A stretch of DNA of 20,674 nucleotides from a virus, in IMG/VR virus record IMGVR_UViG_3300021468_000008, positions 1 through 20,674 of that record. One strand, written 5' to 3'. The notes beneath the pieces were generated by a model that did not search any database, was not told the DNA's origin, and saw only the letters and a list, made by a program, of their open reading frames with translations. The position numbers and the translations under genes were made by a program. Below, piece by piece: positions 1 to 5,231 of this stretch (position 1 is its first letter; the number at the start of each line of letters is the position of its first letter).

Positions 1-31
1 AAAGGAGGGTGAACGCGGAGAACCCGCTGTA

Positions 32-100
32 TAGTGTTGCCTGAGTAAGCAGTGTTGCATGTTGCACATGATGCGCAACACTATGCCTTTATGCAACACT
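32..100. promoter_or_regulatory. Symmetric AGTGTTGC repeat array (candidate operator or iterons)
   Basis: The 8-mer AGTGTTGC occurs at 33-40 and 51-58 on the + strand and as its complement GCAACACT at 75-82 and 93-100. Starts are spaced 18, 24 and 18 bases, so the whole array is mirror-symmetric about 66.5. Flanks extend the matches: 32-40 and 75-83 are exact 9-nt inverted copies, and 51-60 and 91-100 exact 10-nt copies. A partial fifth copy, TGTTGCA, lies at 60-66. This looks like a site for a dimeric or tetrameric DNA-binding protein upstream of the first gene. No convincing promoter could be placed inside it, so operator versus replication iteron is not resolved. Confidence 0.6.
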
Positions 101-156
101 TGTCAAGCCTCAGCTTGGCTTAGGCTAAGTAGAGGCGAATAAAAGGGAAGTGCAAG

Positions 157-675
157 ATGAACACGATACAGGAAGTGGCTGGGTTTCTAATAGGATATGC
201 AATTGGTCTATTAGTACTAGGTCTCGTTATTATTGCCTTACGTATATTGTGGGATAAAATACGATGTGGCAGGAGGGATAAAGTGAAGATTATGGGCAGG
301 GTGGTTGATACCAGCCGATTCCGTTACAATCCTTGGCCGCAGGACATCCATATTGATCCGGTTATTTATTATGACTCGCAGACAGGGGAGGAACAGCATT
401 ACGTAACCGCACATGCCGATGGTCCTAATCCTGACGGCGAGACATGTCATCATGCCTTCGGTGGATATTGGGATGGCTTCACTAATAGGAGGGAGCTATA
501 CCAATTTTCCGCCCGGCTTGCTCAGCTAATAACTCGCTTGACCGGATGTAGGCCGCGGATTTATTTGACGCAGGTTAGTCGTAGTCTTCATGCTGGATGG
601 TGTCTACACGAGAATTCACACCCACCGAGGGGTGTGGACTATGATGAGTTCATAGCTTTGTGGGGAAAGGATTAG
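157..675 (+). CDS. Membrane-anchored hypothetical protein
   Basis: 172 aa, not recognised. Residues about 8-31 form one strongly hydrophobic segment followed by a basic stretch (KIRCGRR), which suggests an N-terminal anchor with the rest of the protein in the cytoplasm. The soluble part is rich in Trp, Tyr and His and has no known catalytic motif. The start at 157 follows AAAGGGAAG with a spacer of about 6 nt. It is the first gene after the AGTGTTGC array. Its end overlaps a possible GTG start of the downstream methyltransferase at 660, although the ATG at 678 is a better start for that gene. Confidence 0.7.
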   Translation: MNTIQEVAGFLIGYAIGLLVLGLVIIALRILWDKIRCGRRDKVKIMGRVVDTSRFRYNPWPQDIHIDPVIYYDSQTGEEQHYVTAHADGPNPDGETCHHAFGGYWDGFTNRRELYQFSARLAQLITRLTGCRPRIYLTQVSRSLHAGWCLHENSHPPRGVDYDEFIALWGKD

Positions 676-677
676 TG

Positions 678-1199
678 ATGATTCATGATGATTCCTTTGA
701 ATTGCTTCGTGGCTTTGAAGACGAGCAATTCGATTTGGTCCTGACGGATCCGCCCTATAATTTAGCCGAGGACCAGAAGCGGTGGCTTCACGAGCAGTTC
801 CTCCGTGTTACTCGGACGGGCGTTATCGTCTTTTCGCCGCCGGAGAATCAGTGGATTCTCCCCGCCGACCAATACCTGTTCTGGATTAAGCCTATCAGCA
901 CCAAGAACACATCACGGCGGTACAGCCGGTTTGTGGAGATGATTTTCCTATATGGGGACCTGAAATGGCAAACTGGGCGGCACTGGTCCCAGTACACAAA
1001 TGTCTTTCATGATTTGGTGGATGTACCGGTCCACCCACACCGCAAGCCGCCGTCGCTCGTTGAACGCCTTATCTTAAATCACACTGACCCTGGAGATATC
1101 ATCCTAGACCCATTTGGCGGGAGCGGTGTGGTGGAGGAGGTTGCAAAGCGATTAGGACGACGAGCACTTGTGATAGAAATAGAAAGGAGAAACCGATGA
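678..1199 (+). CDS. DNA methyltransferase (N4-cytosine / N6-adenine, beta order)
   Basis: Small orphan DNA methyltransferase of 173 aa. The catalytic motif IV TDPPYN lies at residues 23-28 and the SAM-binding motif DPFGGSG at 144-150. The order IV, target region, then I is that of beta-class amino-methyltransferases. It would transfer a methyl group from SAM to the exocyclic amine of A or C. No restriction endonuclease lies nearby, so protection of phage DNA or regulation is likelier than a restriction-modification pair. A GTG at 660 extends the frame by six residues but has no Shine-Dalgarno. The ATG at 678 has GGGGAAAGG about 7 nt upstream and is preferred. The stop overlaps the next start (ATGA). 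It is short for the family, leaving little room for a target-recognition domain. Confidence 0.88.
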   Translation: MIHDDSFELLRGFEDEQFDLVLTDPPYNLAEDQKRWLHEQFLRVTRTGVIVFSPPENQWILPADQYLFWIKPISTKNTSRRYSRFVEMIFLYGDLKWQTGRHWSQYTNVFHDLVDVPVHPHRKPPSLVERLILNHTDPGDIILDPFGGSGVVEEVAKRLGRRALVIEIERRNR

Positions 1200-1477
1200 C
1201 TTGGAATTACCGCGTTGTTCGTCGTAGAGGAGGCGGCGAGGCTCTTCGTGAGGAGCGGGGAGTTCCCCCTGCCTCTTGGGCGGAACCCGAATACTTCTAT
1301 GCTATTTACGAGGTGTACTACGATGAAAACGGCGAACCTGTCGCCGTGACTGAGCGGCCCGTTTGGCCCGCTGGCGATACGCTAGAAGAACTGGCGGAAG
1401 ATGTCCGCCTCTATGTGAGGGCGTTGAGGAAACCGGTTCTGGATTACGAAGATATAGCCGGTGTGGAAGGAGGATAA
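1196..1477 (+). CDS. Small conserved hypothetical protein
   Basis: 93 aa. The pattern MTWNYRVVRR, then EYFYAIYEVYYDENG, a PAGDTLEEL stretch and a KPVLDYED end is typical of a widespread small bacterial and phage protein of unknown role (recognised from memory of the pattern, no family name certain). It is probably an alpha/beta soluble protein. It starts inside the stop of the methyltransferase (ATGA overlap) behind AAAGGAG, so translation is probably coupled. No catalytic residues are evident. Confidence 0.8.
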   Translation: MTWNYRVVRRRGGGEALREERGVPPASWAEPEYFYAIYEVYYDENGEPVAVTERPVWPAGDTLEELAEDVRLYVRALRKPVLDYEDIAGVEGG

Positions 1478-1478
1478 A

Positions 1479-1598
1479 ATGGAAGGCTTGATTACACTTG
1501 GCAAGATTTGGTTATGGCTACAGATCGGGATGGCCGTTTTTGCCGCTTTAGTGCTCTTACTTGCGCTGTATCTATCTTATAAGGAACACATGAAGTAG
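1479..1598 (+). CDS. 39-aa single-pass membrane peptide
   Basis: A short frame of 39 codons plus TAG, starting at ATG 1479 behind an excellent Shine-Dalgarno (GGAAGGAGG, 1465-1473), one base after the upstream stop. Residues about 10-34 are almost purely hydrophobic (WLWLQIGMAVFAALVLLLA) and the C-terminus is charged (YKEHMK), so it should be a single-span membrane peptide. The ribosome site, tight spacing on both sides and clear hydrophobic pattern support a real gene. The function is unknown; small phage membrane peptides include spanin-, antiholin- and exclusion-type proteins, but nothing here selects one. Confidence 0.7.
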   Translation: MEGLITLGKIWLWLQIGMAVFAALVLLLALYLSYKEHMK

Positions 1599-1607
1599 GG
1601 GGAAGTA

Positions 1608-2102
1608 ATGTTTGGTGAATACGTTCGATGTCCAGTGTGTGGACGGTATACTAGGGTTGATGAAGGTACGGTACTCGTGACATGTGATAGTTGCGGCAGA
1701 TCGTTCCTAAAGGGCGCAGCGTTGCGACCATACGTATCGCCAAAGGACGTAGAGGTAGACATTTGTGATACTGGTCAGTCGAAGCGTTGTTTGGCAGGAG
1801 GAAACGAAATGGACTTTGCAAATAATCAACTACTACTATACGTTTGGGAGGACATCCCGATCAATGCTTATGCTGTGGCTTCGCTTATAGTTGTAGCGCG
1901 TACAGAACTAGAGGCGTTGCGGCTTGCCGAGAAGATTATCCAGGAGGAAACAGAGCGAGGGAATTATATGCCGCCCGAGGGCTATACTGCCGCGGACGTG
2001 CTGAAGATTTCCGAACGGCCCCGCGCTTGGTGGATTATCCAAAATCGTGAACTACCAGAGTTTACTCGAACGCCTGGGCAGTTGATCATTCATTATTTTT
2101 AG
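1608..2102 (+). CDS. Zinc-ribbon protein with internal start (possible gene fusion)
   Basis: 164 aa. The N-terminal part has a zinc-ribbon pattern, C8-x2-C11 and C26-x2-C29, suggesting nucleic-acid or protein binding. The second half (from residue 68) is an unrelated alpha/beta segment with no recognised motif. ATG 1809, at the junction, is in frame and preceded by GCAGGAGGAAACGAA, a near-perfect ribosome site, so a separate 97-aa C-terminal protein could be made. The full-length start at 1608 also has a good site (GGGGGAAGTA). Two ancestral genes may have fused, or both products may be made. The domain identity rests on the cysteine spacing only. Confidence 0.75.
   Translation: MFGEYVRCPVCGRYTRVDEGTVLVTCDSCGRSFLKGAALRPYVSPKDVEVDICDTGQSKRCLAGGNEMDFANNQLLLYVWEDIPINAYAVASLIVVARTELEALRLAEKIIQEETERGNYMPPEGYTAADVLKISERPRAWWIIQNRELPEFTRTPGQLIIHYF
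1809..2102 (+). CDS. Possible internally initiated C-terminal product
   Basis: Alternative product of the preceding gene, 97 aa, in the same frame. Its ATG has a Shine-Dalgarno (AGGAGG) with a 6-7 nt spacer, as good as those of the independent genes around it. The protein would begin MDFANNQLLLYVWED and lack the zinc ribbon. Whether it is expressed cannot be told from sequence. Confidence 0.4.
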   Translation: MDFANNQLLLYVWEDIPINAYAVASLIVVARTELEALRLAEKIIQEETERGNYMPPEGYTAADVLKISERPRAWWIIQNRELPEFTRTPGQLIIHYF

Positions 2103-2112
2103 GGAGTAGATA

Positions 2113-2823
2113 ATGGCTCGTTATACGATTGATGACGACCACCCGCCCATTCTAACGGCGAAGGTGGGTGACAACTCAGACCAGTTCCCGGATGTCTTGG
2201 CGCTCTATGTCCCGCCGCCCGCTCTTATTCTCGATATGACCTACGGGCGGGGCGTGTTTTGGAGGAAGGTTGAACAGGAGTTTGCCGTTCATTATATCGG
2301 CGGCGATCTTGATCGACCACGGACAATGCACGAGGAGCTTTATCTAGTTGTCGCCAACGACATTGACTCTGAGCTAAGCAATACCCACTACGATTTCCGG
2401 TCGTTACCTGAGGAGTGGGCAGACCGATTCGATGCGGTCGTACTGGACCCGCCCTACTTGTATCAAGGGGGCATTGAGACGCTGAAGGACTCTATCGACC
2501 GCGGCTACAAGAACAAGGAGCGGTCGAGGTCCGGCATCCATGGGGTTGCGCTGGTTCATCAGCTATATGCCGCCGGGATGTCGGAGGCGTATCGGGTTCT
2601 GAGGCGGAAGGGTATTCTCATCGTCAAGTGCATGGATCAAGTCATGTCGGGGAAGCAGGTCTGGATGGGTTGGGAGATGCAACGACTGGCCGAGACTTTA
2701 GGCTTCGTGTCGGAGGACCTGTTCGTTCTCGTCAACAAATCCACACCGACGATGCGGCACAAAGTCCAGGATCATGCCCGTAGGAATCACAGCTATTTCT
2801 TAGTCTTCAAAAGGAGGCCATAG
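2113..2823 (+). CDS. DNA methyltransferase (DPPY type)
   Basis: 236 aa Rossmann-fold methyltransferase. A SAM-binding motif I, ILDMTYGRGVFW, lies at residues 39-50, a second acidic strand end (GGDLDR) near 63-68, and the catalytic DPPY at 112-115. The order I then IV fits gamma-like amino-methyltransferases or phage DNA methylases of the DMTYG type. A C-terminal segment (residues about 155-235) contains LRRKGILIVK, the strand after motif IV. It likely methylates A or C in phage DNA. It starts 10 bases after the upstream stop behind AGGGAG. Target specificity cannot be inferred. This is the second orphan methyltransferase within 1.5 kb and is clearly not a duplicate of the first, since the motif order differs. 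Confidence 0.85.
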   Translation: MARYTIDDDHPPILTAKVGDNSDQFPDVLALYVPPPALILDMTYGRGVFWRKVEQEFAVHYIGGDLDRPRTMHEELYLVVANDIDSELSNTHYDFRSLPEEWADRFDAVVLDPPYLYQGGIETLKDSIDRGYKNKERSRSGIHGVALVHQLYAAGMSEAYRVLRRKGILIVKCMDQVMSGKQVWMGWEMQRLAETLGFVSEDLFVLVNKSTPTMRHKVQDHARRNHSYFLVFKRRP

Positions 2824-2869
2824 AGCTTGTATTGAGCCAGAACTAGCGTGGACGATTGTAGACATACCC

Positions 2870-2898
2870 TTGACAGATACGTAAATATATGGTATTTT
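2870..2898 (+). promoter_or_regulatory. Sigma70 promoter, extended -10
   Basis: TTGACA at 2870-2875 is a perfect -35 box. After exactly 17 bases comes TATTTT at 2893-2898, preceded by TGG (2890-2892), an extended -10. The spacer is A/T-rich. The transcript should start near 2905 and read the block from 2936 onward. This is one of only two such promoters seen in the window. Confidence 0.8.
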
Positions 2899-2935
2899 AT
2901 GTTCATTCGTGATTGAAAGGAGGAAGGAGGATGAA

Positions 2936-3217
2936 ATGCTAGAAGTTACGAAAAATATCCCCGAATTGAATATCGACGAAGGCGATTCCGTATTAGTTTT
3001 CAAGGAGGACGGCTTTTTGGGACTTGCCCTTCCAAAGACGTTCTTTGATGAACCCGACCGCCCGGCTCCTGCGCATGTCGCCGTAGCAGCGGCGATTGCG
3101 GCGCTTTTTGCATCACGGAATGAGGAATTAGCGGCGCTTATTGATAAGACGCTGAACGAGATGGTTAGGGTGATCGAGTTCCTTGTCAAGAACGAGGAGG
3201 AGGAATATCTCCAATGA
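2936..3217 (+). CDS. Hypothetical protein
   Basis: 93 aa, not recognised. It opens with a beta-rich segment (LVFKEDGFLGLALPK), then an Ala-rich helix (HVAVAAAIAALFASRNEELAA begins near residue 49), and ends in an acidic helix. The frame is open from a GTG at 2909, but ATG 2936 has the purine-rich AAAGGAGGAAGGAGG just upstream and is preferred. It is the first gene behind the promoter at 2870-2898 and overlaps the next gene by ATGA. Likely cytoplasmic. Confidence 0.72.
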   Translation: MLEVTKNIPELNIDEGDSVLVFKEDGFLGLALPKTFFDEPDRPAPAHVAVAAAIAALFASRNEELAALIDKTLNEMVRVIEFLVKNEEEEYLQ

Positions 3218-3489
3218 AGATTCTGCGACGCGGCTTCATGTTCTTAGTTTGTGGAAAGAACGAGCAAATCGACGACGCTGAACTGATAAAACGGCTGGAC
3301 AGTTATTTTCAGCGGGCGGTCAGTCGTCTCCGACCGAATGAGGAGATTGTAGAGGTCCTGGCCGCCACGGATGTGGGTGAGCGTGTCGATGCTGCGTCAG
3401 TAGATGGTCTGCCAATGCGGGTTGATAGAAGTATCCCCGCTGGACATATGTATTTCATTGTGGAGGACGAGAATGACGAAGAAGCTTAA
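3214..3489 (+). CDS. Hypothetical protein
   Basis: 91 aa, not recognised. It is an alpha/beta protein with a helix near residues 18-40 (DDAELIKRLDSYFQRAVSRL) and a strongly acidic end (VEDENDEEA). The start overlaps the upstream stop (ATGA), with GAGGAGGAGG about 9 nt before it. No membrane segment or catalytic motif. Its end overlaps the next gene's start by 17 bases, as expected for a coupled operon. Confidence 0.68.
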   Translation: MKILRRGFMFLVCGKNEQIDDAELIKRLDSYFQRAVSRLRPNEEIVEVLAATDVGERVDAASVDGLPMRVDRSIPAGHMYFIVEDENDEEA

Positions 3490-3829
3490 GCTCCTACACC
3501 GAGAATATACCGTCCGTCTACTTCCTGCGGATGATGAGCGTTTGAGTGATAATTGGGGCAAGGTCCGCCCGTCAGATGAGATAATTCACATTGCCGACCG
3601 CGGCACAATAGGCGATAAGATAGACACATTCATACACGAGATTATCGAGGCTTTAGGCTTGGACTTGCGGCTTTGGGGAGATATGTCTCGCCAAGATGCT
3701 GAGGCATTGGTGGTCCGGCTTACAGGTGGCCTCTTATCGGTTATCCGAATCAACTTCCCAGAAATATGGGACATTTTGGAACAGTATGTTGGGGAGTTGG
3801 AAGTAGAGAAGGATCAGAGATATGAGTGA
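3473..3829 (+). CDS. Phage protein with HEIIE motif (metallopeptidase-like)
   Basis: 118 aa. A central helix reads TFIHEIIEALGLDL (about residues 54-67), similar to the HExxH helix of small phage zinc-peptidase-like proteins but with Glu in place of the second His. Similar HE-x2-E helices are known to me from other conserved phage hypotheticals, so the variation may be a family trait rather than decay. The frame extends upstream to 3404, but ATG 3473 has TGGAGGACGAGA directly before it and is preferred. It overlaps the preceding gene by 17 bases and the next by 8. Enzymatic activity is uncertain. Confidence 0.7.
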   Translation: MTKKLKLLHREYTVRLLPADDERLSDNWGKVRPSDEIIHIADRGTIGDKIDTFIHEIIEALGLDLRLWGDMSRQDAEALVVRLTGGLLSVIRINFPEIWDILEQYVGELEVEKDQRYE

Positions 3830-4409
3830 GACCTTTTTCATCTTCTTAGACCTGCATGATGTTATAGCAGGATATGTTCTAGAGTTAATTTCACGCCACG
3901 GATGGCCTGAGAATCCAGAGGCGTGGACGTTGTATCGAATGTTCCCTAATGTTGATTGGGTTGCCCATTTCGATGAGCCACATCACGCCGAATTCTTACG
4001 GAACCTATCTCCGCTTGATGGGGCGGTTGATGGTGTTCAAAGATTGATGGACCGGGGAATCGTAAGAATACTTACGGCCACTAAGCCCGGCGGCGAGAGT
4101 GAGAGGGCCGTTCGGGAATGGGTTCATTGGTATCTTGGGGCCGACATTCCTGTGATTTGTACAGGAAGTGCGCTGGAAAAGGTTGCGTGGATCAATAGAA
4201 ATGTGGTAAAATACAGTATCGACGCTTACATTGTTGACGACCATCCGGCTGTTCTGTCTCAGCTTACGCTAAAGGAGAATGGGCTGAGAGTGGTCAGGTT
4301 CAAGGCTCCGTGGAATGATCACCCGGAACTTGATCATCTTGTGACGGTCAAGAACTGGGATGAATTAGAGACGCTGATTTGTAGCAATACAGGAGGTTAC
4401 TATGAATGA
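3822..4409 (+). CDS. HAD-superfamily 5'-nucleotidase-like protein
   Basis: 195 aa. The layout is that of the 5'(3')-deoxyribonucleotidase branch of HAD phosphatases: a motif I strand IFLDLHDV (residues 7-14, nucleophile D10), a long cap helix, motif II ILTAT (83-87), a candidate motif III Lys at 120, and motif IV YIVDDHP (136-142, D139/D140). Such enzymes remove phosphate from (deoxy)nucleoside monophosphates. The residue two after the nucleophile, normally Asp as general acid, is His12, which may alter or abolish activity. In phages this family can tune nucleotide pools. ATG 3822 lies inside the previous gene. Confidence 0.75.
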   Translation: MSETFFIFLDLHDVIAGYVLELISRHGWPENPEAWTLYRMFPNVDWVAHFDEPHHAEFLRNLSPLDGAVDGVQRLMDRGIVRILTATKPGGESERAVREWVHWYLGADIPVICTGSALEKVAWINRNVVKYSIDAYIVDDHPAVLSQLTLKENGLRVVRFKAPWNDHPELDHLVTVKNWDELETLICSNTGGYYE

Positions 4410-4812
4410 GGTGATTAGGTTTTTGGACACCCTGCCGGGACTGCTGCCGTGGTCTATCCGAGCCATTATGGGCTTAGTCACGGTAGATGTCTTGTTAGGC
4501 ATCGCCCGCGCTATTCGTTTGAAGGAGTTCAAATGGCAGCGGATGGCCGCATTCTATCGAACGATGGTGGTCCCATACATCATCGGCTACGTGGCTGTTA
4601 TTGCCGCGGCTAAGTTCATCGGTGAGGCAACGCTGCCGGAGCCTTACGGCTTTATCGTCAGTGCGTCTATGATCGGCTTGGCATGGGTGTCGCTCGTTGG
4701 GACGTTGGCTAGGTCTTGCTGGACAAACGCTCGTGAGCTTTGGAGCGGTATCCCTGAGTGGCAACGCTACTTCGATGAGATAGACGGGGACGAGCACTTT
4801 ACCGAAAAGTAA
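4402..4812 (+). CDS. Holin-like three-span membrane protein
   Basis: 136 aa with hydrophobic segments at about 17-38, 54-73 and 83-104 and a charged, acidic C-terminal tail. The arrangement DVLLGIARAI followed by a basic turn (KEFKWQR) and a second hydrophobic segment resembles phage holins of the holin_4 (TcdE/UtxA-like) type. These form inner-membrane pores that release endolysin. ATG 4402 has AGGAGG with a 5-nt spacer and overlaps the stop of the HAD gene. No endolysin is recognisable next to it. An unrelated membrane protein is possible. Confidence 0.62.
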   Translation: MNEVIRFLDTLPGLLPWSIRAIMGLVTVDVLLGIARAIRLKEFKWQRMAAFYRTMVVPYIIGYVAVIAAAKFIGEATLPEPYGFIVSASMIGLAWVSLVGTLARSCWTNARELWSGIPEWQRYFDEIDGDEHFTEK

Positions 4813-4820
4813 GTCTTACT
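4808..4820. repeat. Perfect 6-bp palindrome at the end of the holin-like gene
   Basis: AGTAAG-T-CTTACT spans the TAA stop of the holin-like gene. There is only one central base and no T-tract, so it is not a rho-independent terminator. It could be a protein-binding site. Confidence 0.4.
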
Positions 4821-4914
4821 GGGCGCGAAAAGGTGAGCCTGCGGCTGATATTACGGGCGGCCAAGTTTCCGCCTGAGGGCCGCAGGGACGCGGGTTCGAT
4901 TCCCGCCGCGTCCA
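4821..4914 (+). ncRNA. tRNA/tmRNA-like structured element
   Basis: A canonical T arm is visible: GCGGG (4890-4894), loop TTCGATT, CCCGC (4902-4906), followed by CGCGTCC (4907-4913) and A. GGGCGCG at 4821-4827 pairs with CGCGTCC (one G-U), giving an acceptor-like stem. Between them CTGCGGC (4839-4845) pairs perfectly with GCCGCAG (4879-4885), enclosing a hairpin of GGGCGG (4855-4860) with CCGCCT (4869-4874). GGAC directly before the T stem matches the conserved 3' end of tmRNA. There is no usable anticodon loop with T33, no normal D arm and no 3' CCA. It may be a degenerate tRNA, a tmRNA-like small RNA, or a phage copy of a host tmRNA 3' end serving as an integration core. Confidence 0.5.
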
Positions 4915-4916
4915 CT

Positions 4917-4942
4917 CCGCCTTGGCGGTACCACCTTGGCGG
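4917..4942. repeat. 14-nt imperfect tandem repeat with GGCGG hairpin
   Basis: CCTTGGCGG occurs at 4920-4928 and 4934-4942 with a 14-nt period. The first copy also forms the palindrome CCGCC-TT-GGCGG (4917-4928). Short repeats continue downstream: ATGTAGT twice in tandem (4954-4967) and AAGTC twice (4973-4982). They lie just 3' of the tRNA-like element. Arm-type recombinase sites would look like this, but no protein is known to bind. Confidence 0.45.
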
Positions 4943-4996
4943 ATCGGGGTGAGATGTAGTATGTAGTAGGACAAGTCAAGTCACCGCGCCACATCC

Positions 4997-5032
4997 GAGG
5001 GCCGATTGGCTGGCGGTGCGCCATAGGCCCTC
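4997..5032. promoter_or_regulatory. Nested RNA hairpin upstream of the 58-aa gene
   Basis: GAGGGCC (4997-5003) pairs perfectly with GGCCCTC (5026-5032). Inside, TGGCG (5011-5015) pairs with CGCCA (5019-5023) around a GTG loop. No T-tract follows, so it is unlikely to be an intrinsic terminator. It ends 22 bases before ATG 5055 and could be a 5' leader structure or a processing site. Confidence 0.5.
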
Positions 5033-5054
5033 CCCCGAATAATGAGGAGGAACA

Positions 5055-5231
5055 ATGGAGGTCAAGATAAGCTGGTTCTCGAAGGCTAGAAATTCTGTAG
5101 ATACTAAAGCTCTGGTAGATTTGATAATGGATGCGGTGCGAATGCATGCCCAAGCTGTAACACTAATGCCCTATCTCAACGGACGATCAAGCCCATGGCG
5201 TGAATATTGGATGAGGGAGGAGGATGAGTGA
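5055..5231 (+). CDS. Small hypothetical protein
   Basis: 58 aa, not recognised. ATG 5055 lies behind ATGAGGAGGAACA, a strong ribosome site, and the frame is open to a TGA that overlaps the next ATG (5231). The protein is amphipathic and mostly helical (residues about 15-38, VDTKALVDLIMDAVRMHAQ), with an acidic end (REEDE). It is the first gene after the non-coding island. Confidence 0.65.
   Translation: MEVKISWFSKARNSVDTKALVDLIMDAVRMHAQAVTLMPYLNGRSSPWREYWMREEDE

Noticed and set aside
100-131. Promoter for the first gene (TTGTCA with TAGGCT)
   Set aside because: The spacer is only 15 bases and the -10 match is poor, so it cannot be supported.
4808-4820. Rho-independent terminator after the holin-like gene
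   Set aside because: The palindrome has a 1-base loop and no T-tract.
4821-4914. A normal functional tRNA (type II, Leu/Ser/SeC)
   Set aside because: No 7-base anticodon loop with T33, no usable D arm with conserved GG, position 8 is A rather than T, and no CCA. Only the T arm and acceptor fit.
4851-5153. Minus-strand frame of 100 aa containing GGNRTRVP
   Set aside because: This is the well-known spurious peptide read from the complement of a tRNA T arm; here it reads the tRNA-like element. It has no ribosome site and is opposite to all genes.
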